Below, in pieces: positions 1 to 8,620 of a DNA stretch of 64,000 bases (its first letter is position 1; each line of letters starts with the position of its first letter). This stretch comes from Paludibacter sp. (lineage in GTDB: Bacteria; Bacteroidota; Bacteroidia; Bacteroidales; Paludibacteraceae). Both the position numbers and the translations under genes were made by a program. The stretch lies in NCBI GenBank assembly GCA_028690665.1, contig JAQVAV010000015.1, positions 1 through 64,000 of the forward strand. The letters run 5' to 3'. The notes under the pieces are model-generated. The model ran no database searches. It saw only the letters and a list, made by a program, of their open reading frames with translations, and was not told the DNA's origin.

Positions 1-1241
1 TATTTATCTTTTTTATTTAAAAACAACGTTGACACTTCAGGTTTCACTCTAACTTTCAGATCTTTCAGCCTATTATATTCATTAAATCCATAAGGCGGAT
101 AATCCTGAAGGATAACAGAAACAATTTTTTCAATATCTGGTACTGATAACCCAACTCCGGAAGGCAAACATAACCCCGTACTAAATAAATCCTGAGAAAT
201 TCCATTTACAAAAGCCGGAAAGCCCTTAAAAACGGGTTGCATGTGCATTGGCTTCCACAAAGGTCTGGATTCAATATTTTCTTTTTCCAAAGCTAGCCGA
301 ATCTCGTCTGATGTTTTACCGAATTTTTTAGAATCTACAAGAATTGTTGTTAGCCAAAAATTAGAATTAAATTTAGAATTCGGATTTTCATGCACAGTTA
401 TTCCTCTGATATTATCAAATAATTGAGCATAGAGTTTATGATTTCGTTTTCTGGCTTCTACAAAAGACTCCAATACCAAAAGTTGTCCCCGGCCTATTCC
501 CGCACAGATATTACTCATTCTATAGTTATATCCGATTTCCCGATGTTGATAAAAAGCTTCGTTTTCTCTCGCCTGAGTTGCATAGAATAAAGTTTTTTCA
601 GCAATCTCTTTGGAATTACAGACTAATGCTCCTCCCCCAGATGTTGTAATAATTTTATTTCCATTAAAAGAAATGGCACTAAAATCACCAAAAGTACCAC
701 ACTTTTGTCCCCTATATTCAGAGCCAAGAGATTCTGCAGCATCTTCAACTAAAGGGACATTATATCTTTTTGAAATTTCGATTAATTCATCAATTTTTGC
801 CGGCATTCCATACAAATTCACATATACAATAGCTTTAGGAGACTGCCCAGTAATTTCCAATCTGGTTTGAATTGCTTTTTCAATGAGTTCTGGACTTATA
901 TTCCATGTATCAGGCTCACTATCGACAAATACAGGTGTTGCCCCCAAATATGTAATGACATTAGCTGTTGCAGCGAAAGTAAAACTTTGACAAATAACCT
1001 CATCTCCAGTTCCGATTCCCAATTGCAAAAGGCCTAAATGTAAAGCTGCTGTACCGGTATTCAATGCAACTACATGTTTATTATGAAATTCCTGATTCAG
1101 ATATTTTTGAAGCCCACGCTCAAATTCATTTACATTAGGCCCTAAAGGAGCAACCCAATTAGTATCAAATGCTTCCTGAATGTATTTCATTTCATGTCCG
1201 CTCATTTGAGCCAATGAAAGCCATATTCTTTTATTGTCCAT
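1..1241 (-). CDS. DegT/DnrJ/EryC1/StrS aminotransferase, PglE-like (partial, runs off left edge)
   Basis: This is a PLP-dependent sugar aminotransferase that would convert a nucleotide-linked 4-keto sugar to the amino sugar in the cytoplasm. I read the frame directly from an ATG at 1241; it stays open for 413 codons to the window edge. The start reads MDNKRIWLSLAQMSG. The Schiff-base lysine is K196 in SFNGNKIITTSGGG, preceded by the usual VEDAAE motif. The family is usually about 380-400 residues, so the stop probably lies just outside. It follows a PglD-like acetyltransferase and a PglC-like phosphosugar transferase, the set that makes and attaches a 2,4-diamino-trideoxyhexose in Campylobacter. 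That assignment comes from context; the fold assignment is firm. A 364-nt gap separates it from the acetyltransferase. Confidence 0.88.
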   Translation of the reverse strand, partial: MDNKRIWLSLAQMSGHEMKYIQEAFDTNWVAPLGPNVNEFERGLQKYLNQEFHNKHVVALNTGTAALHLGLLQLGIGTGDEVICQSFTFAATANVITYLGATPVFVDSEPDTWNISPELIEKAIQTRLEITGQSPKAIVYVNLYGMPAKIDELIEISKRYNVPLVEDAAESLGSEYRGQKCGTFGDFSAISFNGNKIITTSGGGALVCNSKEIAEKTLFYATQARENEAFYQHREIGYNYRMSNICAGIGRGQLLVLESFVEARKRNHKLYAQLFDNIRGITVHENPNSKFNSNFWLTTILVDSKKFGKTSDEIRLALEKENIESRPLWKPMHMQPVFKGFPAFVNGISQDLFSTGLCLPSGVGLSVPDIEKIVSVILQDYPPYGFNEYNRLKDLKVRVKPEVSTLFLNKKDK

Positions 1242-1605
1242 ATACTGAAATAAATATCTTTAAGCTACTATCGTTATTATCAATTACTACTGCTATCGAA
1301 ATAAATTACGACACACAAATATTCTCACAAACAATTAGTTTTAGTAAAGGGTAAAAACAATATAAACTTCTAAAGAAATATAAAGTATCCAGAAGGTGTT
1401 TTTTAAGATACTGCAACAAAAGCCATTAACAAATTCGTACAAATATAACACATTAATATTAAATCTGTTCAGAACAAACTCAGATTTTAGTTTCTCTTAC
1501 TTATTTCATAAAAAAAACATGCAATATTCAATTTTAAATACGGTAAAAAAAACTCATATCACAAAATTATTACAAAATAATAAATTATTCTTTATTTATC
1601 TAAAT
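1242..1605. other. AT-rich non-coding gap inside the capsule locus
   Basis: This is the longest gap between two capsule genes. I see no convincing gene in it: the 71-codon plus-strand frame at 1396-1611 is low complexity and opposes the operon. On the minus strand there is a TATATTTG box at 1440-1447, matching the Bacteroidota -7 consensus, but no TTG or TTTG element at the right distance. It may hold an internal promoter for the aminotransferase or the remains of a lost gene. Confidence 0.5.
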
Positions 1606-2214
1606 TTATAACCTATTTTTTATTATTCTTGCTGGATTACCTACTACAACGACATTATCTGGAATATCTTTCGTCACAACAGTCCCCGCACCTATTAAAC
1701 AATTCCGGCCGATTTTCACTCCGGGAATTGTAACTGAACCGGCTCCGACCCAAGAACACTCTCCTACTGCTACGTTGCCACACAAAGTCGCATTAGACGC
1801 AATATGTACATAATTTTCCAATTTACAGTCGTGACCGACAGTAGCTCCGGTATTAACAATACAATATTGACCTAACCTGGCAGCGGCCTGAATAATTGCC
1901 CCCTGAATAATTACAGAGCCCGCTCCGATATTAGAATATTTCGATACAATTGCTGACGGGTGTATAATTGCTTCAGGAGATTCAAAATGCAAACTCTCAA
2001 CAATTTTTTTTCGAATTCCGTTATAACCGATTGAGACAAAAATCTGGTTTTTGGAATCAATTGTATCTAAAAAGTTTCGACGAAAAATCTTGTATCCGAG
2101 CAATTCATCAAGTTTCTCATCATCGTCAATTATCCCTCCGATATTAATTTTAAGAGTTTCTAATATATCAATAACGACCTTCGCATGCCCTCCTGCTCCA
2201 TATAAATATATCAT
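1606..2214 (-). CDS. NeuD/PglD-family sugar O/N-acetyltransferase
   Basis: A 202-residue acetyl-CoA-dependent acetyltransferase of the NeuD/PglB/PglD family. Residues 1-80 form the small Rossmann-like substrate domain, starting with YLYGAGGHAKVVIDIL. Residues 85-202 form a left-handed beta-helix of hexapeptide repeats ending in VVVVGNPARII. The catalytic histidine is visible as H128 in ATVGHDCKLENYVHIAS, the position of H125 in Campylobacter PglD. Between a PglC-like transferase (1 nt upstream) and a PglE-like aminotransferase, it most likely N-acetylates the 4-amino group of a UDP-2-acetamido-4-amino-trideoxyhexose. Length and motifs are normal for the family. The exact sugar acceptor is inferred from context. 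Confidence 0.88.
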   Translation of the reverse strand: MIYLYGAGGHAKVVIDILETLKINIGGIIDDDEKLDELLGYKIFRRNFLDTIDSKNQIFVSIGYNGIRKKIVESLHFESPEAIIHPSAIVSKYSNIGAGSVIIQGAIIQAAARLGQYCIVNTGATVGHDCKLENYVHIASNATLCGNVAVGECSWVGAGSVTIPGVKIGRNCLIGAGTVVTKDIPDNVVVVGNPARIIKNRL

Positions 2215-2215
2215 A

Positions 2216-2824
2216 TCAATTATCTCCGTTAAATGCTTCCATTGTTGTTCCTGTCAGTGAATTTATATCAGTCCGGTCCAACACTTTTTTTATAGTAAGA
2301 AAAAATATCTTTATATCTACCCAAAATGACAAGTGATCTACATACCACACATCATATTCGAATTTCTGCTTCCATGAAATGGCATTTCTACCGTTAATCT
2401 GTGCCCATCCTGTTATACCTGGACGTACTTCATGTCGCCGGGATTGAAAGGACGAATACAAGGGAAGGTAATAAGTTCTCAAAGGACGTGGCCCTATTAA
2501 AGACATATTACCCATCAAAACATTAATTAATTGAGGAAGTTCATCAAGTGACAAAGATCTTACAAACTTACCTGTTTTTGTAAGTCTTTTGACATCTGGT
2601 AATAATTTTCCGGATGTATCTTTTTCATCTGTCATAGTTTTAAACTTTATAATCTTGAATATCCTGGCATTTTTGCCCGGGCGTTCCTGCGAAAAAAAGA
2701 CTCCGCTTCCTTTATTAGCAAAATGCAGACTTATAATCAAGAAAATAATTAACGGACTCAAAACAAATAATATCACCAAGGAAACTACAATATCTATTGA
2801 TCTTTTAAAAAAAATTCTGTACAT
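2216..2824 (-). CDS. Bacterial sugar transferase, PglC-like (initiating phosphoglycosyl transferase)
   Basis: A 202-residue monotopic phosphoglycosyl transferase that would move a phosphosugar from a UDP-sugar to undecaprenyl phosphate and so start the repeat unit. It has one N-terminal re-entrant membrane helix (about residues 8-32), then the family signatures FSQERPGKNARIFKIIKFKTM (central part), the catalytic Asp-Glu in SLDELPQLINV, and NMSLIGPRPL. The size equals Campylobacter PglC, without the extra transmembrane bundle of WbaP-type enzymes. The gene ends 1 nt before the acetyltransferase start, so the two are probably translated together. It is the only initiating transferase in the locus. 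Confidence 0.93.
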   Translation of the reverse strand: MYRIFFKRSIDIVVSLVILFVLSPLIIFLIISLHFANKGSGVFFSQERPGKNARIFKIIKFKTMTDEKDTSGKLLPDVKRLTKTGKFVRSLSLDELPQLINVLMGNMSLIGPRPLRTYYLPLYSSFQSRRHEVRPGITGWAQINGRNAISWKQKFEYDVWYVDHLSFWVDIKIFFLTIKKVLDRTDINSLTGTTMEAFNGDN

Positions 2825-2851
2825 AAACCGGAAACAAACACGAAATTCTTA

Positions 2852-3880
2852 CTATAAATATTTTTCTAAATCTTTTCTTATCCCTCTTTTTAATGCTTTC
2901 TCTATAATAATCTTATCCCAGTCATGATTTCCTTCAATCAGACTAATTCCATTTTGCCTGATAGCGACATCCCAACCTACAGTTCGTACCTGAGGTATTA
3001 CAAAACAGGCTTTTTGCACCGTATCAAGTAACTTTGACCAAAAAGGAAGTTGGTATCCGTCAAAAACAACATGAGTAACAGGATGTTCTGTGAAACAGTT
3101 CGGATCTTCCGGAGCTAATTTAAATCCATTTCCTTCAAGCTTTCCTGTTTCAAGATTCACATTCACAGCAATACCTCCGGAATGAAAATTATCAACATCG
3201 CTGTTTACGCCAAGACGGATTACTGCTCCAATGAGCTGAGCCTTTTGTTCATTATCCAAAACTGTAACTACACGTACAGTATTAAGACAGCCCGGATTTA
3301 GTTTGTTTAACAAATCGTGCTGCACGACAAACTCTTCCAGCATATCAAACTTTCGCAAATAAGTAAAACTTTTTTCAAGAGGGCGTTTGTTCAAATAAAC
3401 CTGATCTGCCTGTATACCAACATAAATCTTTTTAACTCCAAAACCACCAACACTTTTCATTTTTTTTGCCATAAGCGCATCTGGATCTTTTGAAATAATC
3501 CAATTCCGGAGTTCAGTTTCTTTCACTCTGCTCAGATTTATAAAATCGTGTCCCATCAAAAATCTGAATTTCTCATGAAACAACATTTTATTGAAAAAGT
3601 ACTGCGTGTATTTTGGATCATTGAGCCTCTTATGATAACGATACATAAACAATGTACTGGCATATTTTTGAGGATCAAAGCTTGGATTACTATATACATC
3701 AAAATAAAAATAATCCAAAGGATGCATGCTATACTTTATGTAATAAGAGTAAGATTCTCTCAAAAAGAACAAAACACTTTTATGATATTTTGTGTGATAA
3801 TACCGGCTAAAATCCAATAACTTTTTTCGATGTTTGAAAGATGTCAGCACGACATAACCAAAATATAAAATTTTATCCAT
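2852..3880 (-). CDS. Sugar-transfer-associated ATP-grasp protein
   Basis: A 342-residue protein of the ATP-grasp type found in polysaccharide loci (ATPgrasp_ST). Visible marks are the nucleotide-binding KSVGGFGVKKIYVG near residue 145, the NTVRVVTVLDNEQKAQLIG strand, a glycine-rich HSGGIAVNVNLETG, and the acidic metal-binding end GWDVAIRQNGISLIEGNHD. ATP-grasp enzymes join a carboxylate to an amine or thiol through an acyl-phosphate, so it could add an amino acid or similar group to the polysaccharide. It sits between a CapA-like protein (32 nt upstream) and the PglC-like transferase. The fold call is good; substrate is unknown. Confidence 0.78.
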   Translation of the reverse strand: MDKILYFGYVVLTSFKHRKKLLDFSRYYHTKYHKSVLFFLRESYSYYIKYSMHPLDYFYFDVYSNPSFDPQKYASTLFMYRYHKRLNDPKYTQYFFNKMLFHEKFRFLMGHDFINLSRVKETELRNWIISKDPDALMAKKMKSVGGFGVKKIYVGIQADQVYLNKRPLEKSFTYLRKFDMLEEFVVQHDLLNKLNPGCLNTVRVVTVLDNEQKAQLIGAVIRLGVNSDVDNFHSGGIAVNVNLETGKLEGNGFKLAPEDPNCFTEHPVTHVVFDGYQLPFWSKLLDTVQKACFVIPQVRTVGWDVAIRQNGISLIEGNHDWDKIIIEKALKRGIRKDLEKYL

Positions 3881-3912
3881 CTTCTTTTCAAAGTCAAATG
3901 ATAATTACCAAA

Positions 3913-4995
3913 TTATCTTTGCCATTTAATTACATTTTTTTTAGCCAAAAGGCGTGCAAAACCTGCCCGGTATTTTAAAAACATAACTTTCACCTTGTTT
4001 ATTCTATACTCTTTATAATCCTTAAAAACCGGAATTAAAAAACTTTTTCTTCGATACTGTTTAAAGTATTCCCAATAAGCATTATCATCCATATTCTGAT
4101 AAGGAGAAAAACTTTGTAATCTTTCAGATGTTTCGAAATTATCTGCTGCAATAAATTCAAGCTGATCTTTATCATTATGTTTCCGGTATTCAAACCAGTG
4201 ACATTTCATTTCATTAGTCAATGGATTCCAGTCAAGAACCAGTTCCGGAGACGTCCATTCCGGATATGCGATTTTTCCTCCTGCAAAAATATTATTTGGA
4301 ATAAAAAAATTTCCAAGCCCATAAACAATATAACCATCATTGTATTTTTCCCCTCCCTGCACACAATGAGAATGAGCTCCGGCTACGACATTGGCTCCGG
4401 CATCAATTAATGCTTTTGCAAACCGACGATGCATCGGGAACGGAAGTGTTTCGAGATCAAAATTCCAATGGAGAAAAACAATTATTTTAGCATTCTCATT
4501 TTCTTTCTTCAAACAGGCCACTGCATGAATCAGTAATTTTTCCTGTATCTCCGCCACATAAACGCCTTTACTTGGGTTCTTTTGATTGTATAGTAAAAAA
4601 CTCCAGCAGGCATTTAGCACAAATACTTCGACCCCGTTTTCAACAACCTTTATTGGTTCTGTTGCCTCCTGTATTGTTTTTCCGGCCCCCAAATAAAGAA
4701 CATCATTCTCCTTGAAAACTTTAAGAGTTTTATCAAACTCTCCGGGTAAGTCTAAAATGTGATTATTTGCAAGTGCAGCAATTAATGAATTAGATGAAAA
4801 TAATGATCTAATTACATTCGGATGATTATATAAAACCGGTTCATCAAAAGTTTTTTCTGTTTGATAAATTAATCCTTCAAAATTACACAATAGATGCTGG
4901 TTTTCGTCTAAATTTAATGAGCACTTTTCCAAGCTTGTTTTCAGCGTTGCAACATGTTCTTCTGCCGGAACAGCTATATCTCCCGTAATAATCAT
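3913..4995 (-). CDS. CapA/PgsA-like metallophosphatase-fold capsule protein
   Basis: A 360-residue CapA-family protein (PGA_cap domain), related to calcineurin-like metallophosphatases and known from poly-gamma-glutamate capsule synthesis. The metal-site motifs appear in order: TGDIAVP (4-10), CNFEGL (37-42), ANNHILDLPG (76-85), HWNFD (176-180), GAHSH (206-210) and YGLGNFF (225-231). No signal peptide or membrane anchor is seen, unlike Bacillus CapA, so it is probably cytoplasmic here. Its start overlaps the end of the upstream GT4 gene by 4 nt. With two ATP-grasp proteins and a CapK-like ligase in the same operon, a role in adding amino acids or phosphate-containing groups is plausible but unproved. 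Confidence 0.85.
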   Translation of the reverse strand: MIITGDIAVPAEEHVATLKTSLEKCSLNLDENQHLLCNFEGLIYQTEKTFDEPVLYNHPNVIRSLFSSNSLIAALANNHILDLPGEFDKTLKVFKENDVLYLGAGKTIQEATEPIKVVENGVEVFVLNACWSFLLYNQKNPSKGVYVAEIQEKLLIHAVACLKKENENAKIIVFLHWNFDLETLPFPMHRRFAKALIDAGANVVAGAHSHCVQGGEKYNDGYIVYGLGNFFIPNNIFAGGKIAYPEWTSPELVLDWNPLTNEMKCHWFEYRKHNDKDQLEFIAADNFETSERLQSFSPYQNMDDNAYWEYFKQYRRKSFLIPVFKDYKEYRINKVKVMFLKYRAGFARLLAKKNVIKWQR

Positions 4996-6140
4996 AACAT
5001 TCCGGTATAAAGATTATTTAAAGCATTCCAAATAATAGAATTTTCAAACATGGCAGCCCAGGCAATCCCATTGCGACCATGTTCTTTTCTTAAATTTTCA
5101 TTGCTGATATAAGTATGTAATACTTCTTTTAAAGATTTTTCGTTTTTTACCTGAAAAACAACGCCATTAGAATTGTTATCAACAGCATCGATACAACCTG
5201 TTGCATTACTTACGATGACAGGGATACCCATTGCTGCCGCCTGAATGGGAACATTGGGAAAACCTTCTCGCCACGACGGAAGTACAAAAATGTCGAAAAG
5301 AGACATATAAAGCGGGACATCATCCTGAAACGGAATATGAATAATACCTGGATGGGACATATAGTTGTTGCGAAAATCTTCGGGAGAATCATCATGTCCA
5401 ATCATAATTAATTTTAATTGTTTATTCGACTGATACAAATTTTCAAAAACCCGGACTAACTCAAAGGAGCCTTTTTGAACAGATACTCTTCCAACATAGC
5501 CAATAATCAAATGATTTTGCAATTGATATTGACGAATTAATTCTTCTCTTTTGGTGGCAGAAACTGCATGTGCCGAGAATCTTTTAATATCAACCCCGTT
5601 ACTACTACCATTTCCAAGTAATACTGATTTTTTAGAACTTCCAGTACGATATAATTCCGCTGCATTTTTAAGCGATGGACTTACATAGATAACTTTATAC
5701 GCCAAAAATACAGTTAACTTTTCCATAAAGATGAGTATCTTCCTCAATAAACCTGTCTCCGTTTCGAACCGAAAGCCTCTACATGTATATATTCGATGCT
5801 TTACTCCGGTAATATATGCCCCCATAATACCAAGAAGTCCCATTTTGGGTGTTCCTACATTAACAATGTCCGGACGTAAAGCTTTCAAATAGCGGATAAT
5901 CTGCATTAAAGCAATCAAATCTTTTCGAATATTTATATCTTTTACAATATCAACCGGCAAATGTTTACAACCTTCGCGCTCACAAAACAGCCTTTCCTTG
6001 GGATGCGGAGGAGACATTAAGTAAACATCGTAACCCAAATTCAGAAAATAACTGACCTGACCATCAAGTAAGCGGGAACTACCGCCCACAGTAACACCAA
6101 GTATTAATTTAGGTTTCATTCCGTTTTTATTCAACACCAT
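4992..6140 (-). CDS. Glycosyltransferase family 4
   Basis: A 382-residue GT-B retaining glycosyltransferase. The N-terminal acceptor domain carries GVTVGGSSRLLDGQVSYF and the C-terminal donor domain carries YVGRVSVQKGSFELVRVF and SWREGFPNVPIQAAAMGIPV. The family's EX7E pair reads EGFPNVPIQ, that is EX7Q, so the second acidic residue is replaced. The N-terminal half resembles group-1 transferases working on undecaprenyl-linked sugars. The gene overlaps the CapA-like gene by 4 nt and lies 45 nt after the CapK-like gene. It would add one sugar of the repeat unit on the cytoplasmic face; which one cannot be read from sequence. An in-frame ATG seven codons downstream (MKPKLILGV) is a possible alternative start. 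Confidence 0.88.
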   Translation of the reverse strand: MVLNKNGMKPKLILGVTVGGSSRLLDGQVSYFLNLGYDVYLMSPPHPKERLFCEREGCKHLPVDIVKDINIRKDLIALMQIIRYLKALRPDIVNVGTPKMGLLGIMGAYITGVKHRIYTCRGFRFETETGLLRKILIFMEKLTVFLAYKVIYVSPSLKNAAELYRTGSSKKSVLLGNGSSNGVDIKRFSAHAVSATKREELIRQYQLQNHLIIGYVGRVSVQKGSFELVRVFENLYQSNKQLKLIMIGHDDSPEDFRNNYMSHPGIIHIPFQDDVPLYMSLFDIFVLPSWREGFPNVPIQAAAMGIPVIVSNATGCIDAVDNNSNGVVFQVKNEKSLKEVLHTYISNENLRKEHGRNGIAWAAMFENSIIWNALNNLYTGML

Positions 6141-6185
6141 TTTGCTTTCATTCCGTTTTTATGTATACCAAAGCCAATTGAGAAA

Positions 6186-7574
6186 TTATATCTTTTCTTT
6201 CAAATTGTTCTTCACCATCCTGAACTTACCACTTAACTCATGTTCAATATCTGGTACATAATTCATATTTATAGTTATTGTATCTCCAAGCCTTTCCCTT
6301 AAATTCTGAATAAAAACAATCTCATCGTGCTTTGTAAATAACTCCGACGATTTAACAACTAATACATCAATTGCATTTTTTTCATTTTGAATGATCTGAA
6401 ATTTCTCAATCCCGGTCACCCCCTTCATACAGTTTGAGATATTTCCCAAATTAATTTTCCCTGTTTCGTCAGAATAAATAAAATCATTAATTCGCCCATC
6501 AATTTCTTTTACGACCGGATTATTATTTCCACAGACACACTTCTCATCAGACAAGGTTAAACCATCTCCTATATCATAGCGAATAAGCGGAGTTCCATGT
6601 GTTGTGAACGAAGTTACTATTAATCTGCCGCTATCAGCAGGGCAATTGTTTTCATCCAATACTTCAAAAACTCCCGTAAGTAAATCCAAATGAAGATTTC
6701 CATGCTCGCATTCAAAAATGAAGGGAGCACCTTCGGAAGATGCATACTGGTCAACAACTCTGGTATGAAAAAATTGCTCAATAACCGCTCTGATTTCGGT
6801 CGTAATTTTTTCGGCTGTAGGGAAAACCGCTTTTACCACACCCTGCGGAAATGAGATATTATTGGCAATTCCAAATGCTGCGATATCATAAATACTGGAA
6901 GGGAATCCAACTAAAAATTCAGGTTTATAATCGACCAGATTATCTATATAATACTTGAAATTTATAGCTTGTATATGAAATGTTGAATAATATCGAACAT
7001 GATAAAGAAAATCTGTTTTCCAAAAAACATGATTCTTTTTATCTCTTTCATTGATAAGGTTCTTTCCTGAAAACCATGCCGTTTTTTTCCCGTGTTTATA
7101 TCCGTACCGGGCACGAAAATTATCTAATAAAGCCTGACGTTCCTGAATATCATTTTTTGTATAATACACATGCAAGGAGGTACCGGTTGTACCTCCGGTC
7201 TTTCCAACTATTGCATCTTTATCTGAGATTGTAATTATTGATTCAAAAGACTCCTGAATATTTTTTTTAGTTAAAAGTGGTATTGTCTGCAAATCGGGAA
7301 TAGATACTATTCCTGCAATATCAAAATCCTTGAGGATATTATTATAATAGGAAGAATGAGTTTTTGCAAAAGACAGAAAATTCTTCAATTTTTCTATATT
7401 TTCAGAATTTAATTCTTTTTCCGAAAGATTTTTCTTCCCAGCATAATACTCTAATTTTTCTTTATAAATTCCACCTTTTCTGTAATTGCTTTTACTGAAA
7501 TTATGTAAAGTTATCAGAAGATTCTGGATAAAAGCAGGTGTGTAAAGAAATAATTTTGTCGACAATGAATTCAT
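6186..7574 (-). CDS. CapK/phenylacetate-CoA ligase-like adenylating enzyme
   Basis: A 462-residue member of the PaaK/CapK branch of the AMP-forming ligases. The phosphate-binding loop is GKTGGTTGTS (124-133). The core motif DQYASSEGAPFIF and the RYDIGDGL hinge follow, then a C-terminal domain with the GKFRMVKNN lysine region. Unlike true phenylacetate-CoA ligase it lies in a polysaccharide operon, 5 nt after a GT2 gene. CapK-type proteins are common in capsule clusters, where activation of a carboxylic acid as an acyl-adenylate for transfer to the glycan is the usual guess. Four cysteines in KCVCGN and FECEHGN may form a structural metal site, as in PaaK relatives. The substrate is unknown. 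Confidence 0.85.
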   Translation of the reverse strand: MNSLSTKLFLYTPAFIQNLLITLHNFSKSNYRKGGIYKEKLEYYAGKKNLSEKELNSENIEKLKNFLSFAKTHSSYYNNILKDFDIAGIVSIPDLQTIPLLTKKNIQESFESIITISDKDAIVGKTGGTTGTSLHVYYTKNDIQERQALLDNFRARYGYKHGKKTAWFSGKNLINERDKKNHVFWKTDFLYHVRYYSTFHIQAINFKYYIDNLVDYKPEFLVGFPSSIYDIAAFGIANNISFPQGVVKAVFPTAEKITTEIRAVIEQFFHTRVVDQYASSEGAPFIFECEHGNLHLDLLTGVFEVLDENNCPADSGRLIVTSFTTHGTPLIRYDIGDGLTLSDEKCVCGNNNPVVKEIDGRINDFIYSDETGKINLGNISNCMKGVTGIEKFQIIQNEKNAIDVLVVKSSELFTKHDEIVFIQNLRERLGDTITINMNYVPDIEHELSGKFRMVKNNLKEKI

Positions 7575-7579
7575 CTCTC

Positions 7580-8620
7580 TTAATGCGGAATTTTTCTTAG
7601 TTTCACAATCAGGGCAGCAAATAAGAATAATAGTATCGAACTTTTTTGTTGGATAATTTTAAATGTCAACCAATCCTTCTTATTTCCGGATTCAGGTTTC
7701 AGCATTTTCAAAAAACGATTAAAATCTTCATTATTGAACAAGCCTGCGACATAATGTTTTTTTTGACTTTGCGATATACTTTCGTTTTTATAGATATTAA
7801 TCGGAATAACGATTGCAAACCACAAATTAAATATTTTAAGCTCGTACCTGTTCACATCTTTTGCGTCTGTCGGAGAAAATCGTTTTACAAAATCAGTCAG
7901 CAAATTAAAATTCAAAATATGATCTTCTATAATGCTCTCTGAAAATTTATTTTTTGAATTATATATTATTTGATAATTATGAAGCACTTCACCAACAGCA
8001 CTTATTTTAGAAACACAATTATAAGCTTCAATCAAAAAAATAAAATCTTCGACTCTTTTTGTTTTTTTAAATTGCAGATTATTCTCTTCGAGAAAATTAC
8101 TTCTGAATATTTTGTTCCAAACAGCATGCCCGGTACCTAAATTGAGCTTCGTAAAAATATTAGTTCTGTTGCTATCTAAAATTTCGAGACTTTCCGAAAG
8201 CGGTAAAACCGTTGATATAGTTTTGTTATCAGGACTAATTTTCCGATACCCAAAAACTAAAATATCAGGAGTTTCCTTATTTAGTGCAAATACAGACTTT
8301 TCAATACAGGTTAACTCGAGCCAATCATCTGCATCGATAAAATAAATGTATTCACCCCGGGATAATTCAAGGCCTTTATTTCTTGTTAACCCGGCACCTT
8401 CATTTTCTTTATGAAAAACGGTAATTCTAGAATCGTGTTGGGCATAATTATCACAAATCTCACCTGAATTATCTGAAGAACCATCATTCACTAATACAAT
8501 TTCTATATTCCGATAAGTCTGATTTATCAAACTATCCAGACAACGATTCAAGTATTTTCCGGCATTATAAACTGGAACTATGATACTAACTTTTGGTATC
8601 GTTACTTCACTCATCTTCAC
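7580..8620 (-). CDS. Glycosyltransferase family 2
   Basis: A 346-residue GT-A inverting transferase with the standard start VSIIVPVYNAGKYLNRCLDS (11-30), the nucleotide-binding VNDGSSDNSG and the DxD-type metal motif FIDADDW (94-100). After the catalytic domain (to about residue 220) comes a helical tail of about 100 residues ending in a hydrophobic stretch, SSILLFLFAALIVKL, likely membrane-associated. The start overlaps the preceding GT4 gene by 14 nt, and the next gene follows after 5 nt. The donor sugar is unknown. Confidence 0.9.
   Translation of the reverse strand: MKMSEVTIPKVSIIVPVYNAGKYLNRCLDSLINQTYRNIEIVLVNDGSSDNSGEICDNYAQHDSRITVFHKENEGAGLTRNKGLELSRGEYIYFIDADDWLELTCIEKSVFALNKETPDILVFGYRKISPDNKTISTVLPLSESLEILDSNRTNIFTKLNLGTGHAVWNKIFRSNFLEENNLQFKKTKRVEDFIFLIEAYNCVSKISAVGEVLHNYQIIYNSKNKFSESIIEDHILNFNLLTDFVKRFSPTDAKDVNRYELKIFNLWFAIVIPINIYKNESISQSQKKHYVAGLFNNEDFNRFLKMLKPESGNKKDWLTFKIIQQKSSILLFLFAALIVKLRKIPH

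Noticed and set aside
1396..1611. 71-codon plus-strand frame in the capsule gap
   Set aside because: It is low complexity, opposes all neighbours, overlaps the end of the acetyltransferase gene, and has no recognisable motif or start signal.
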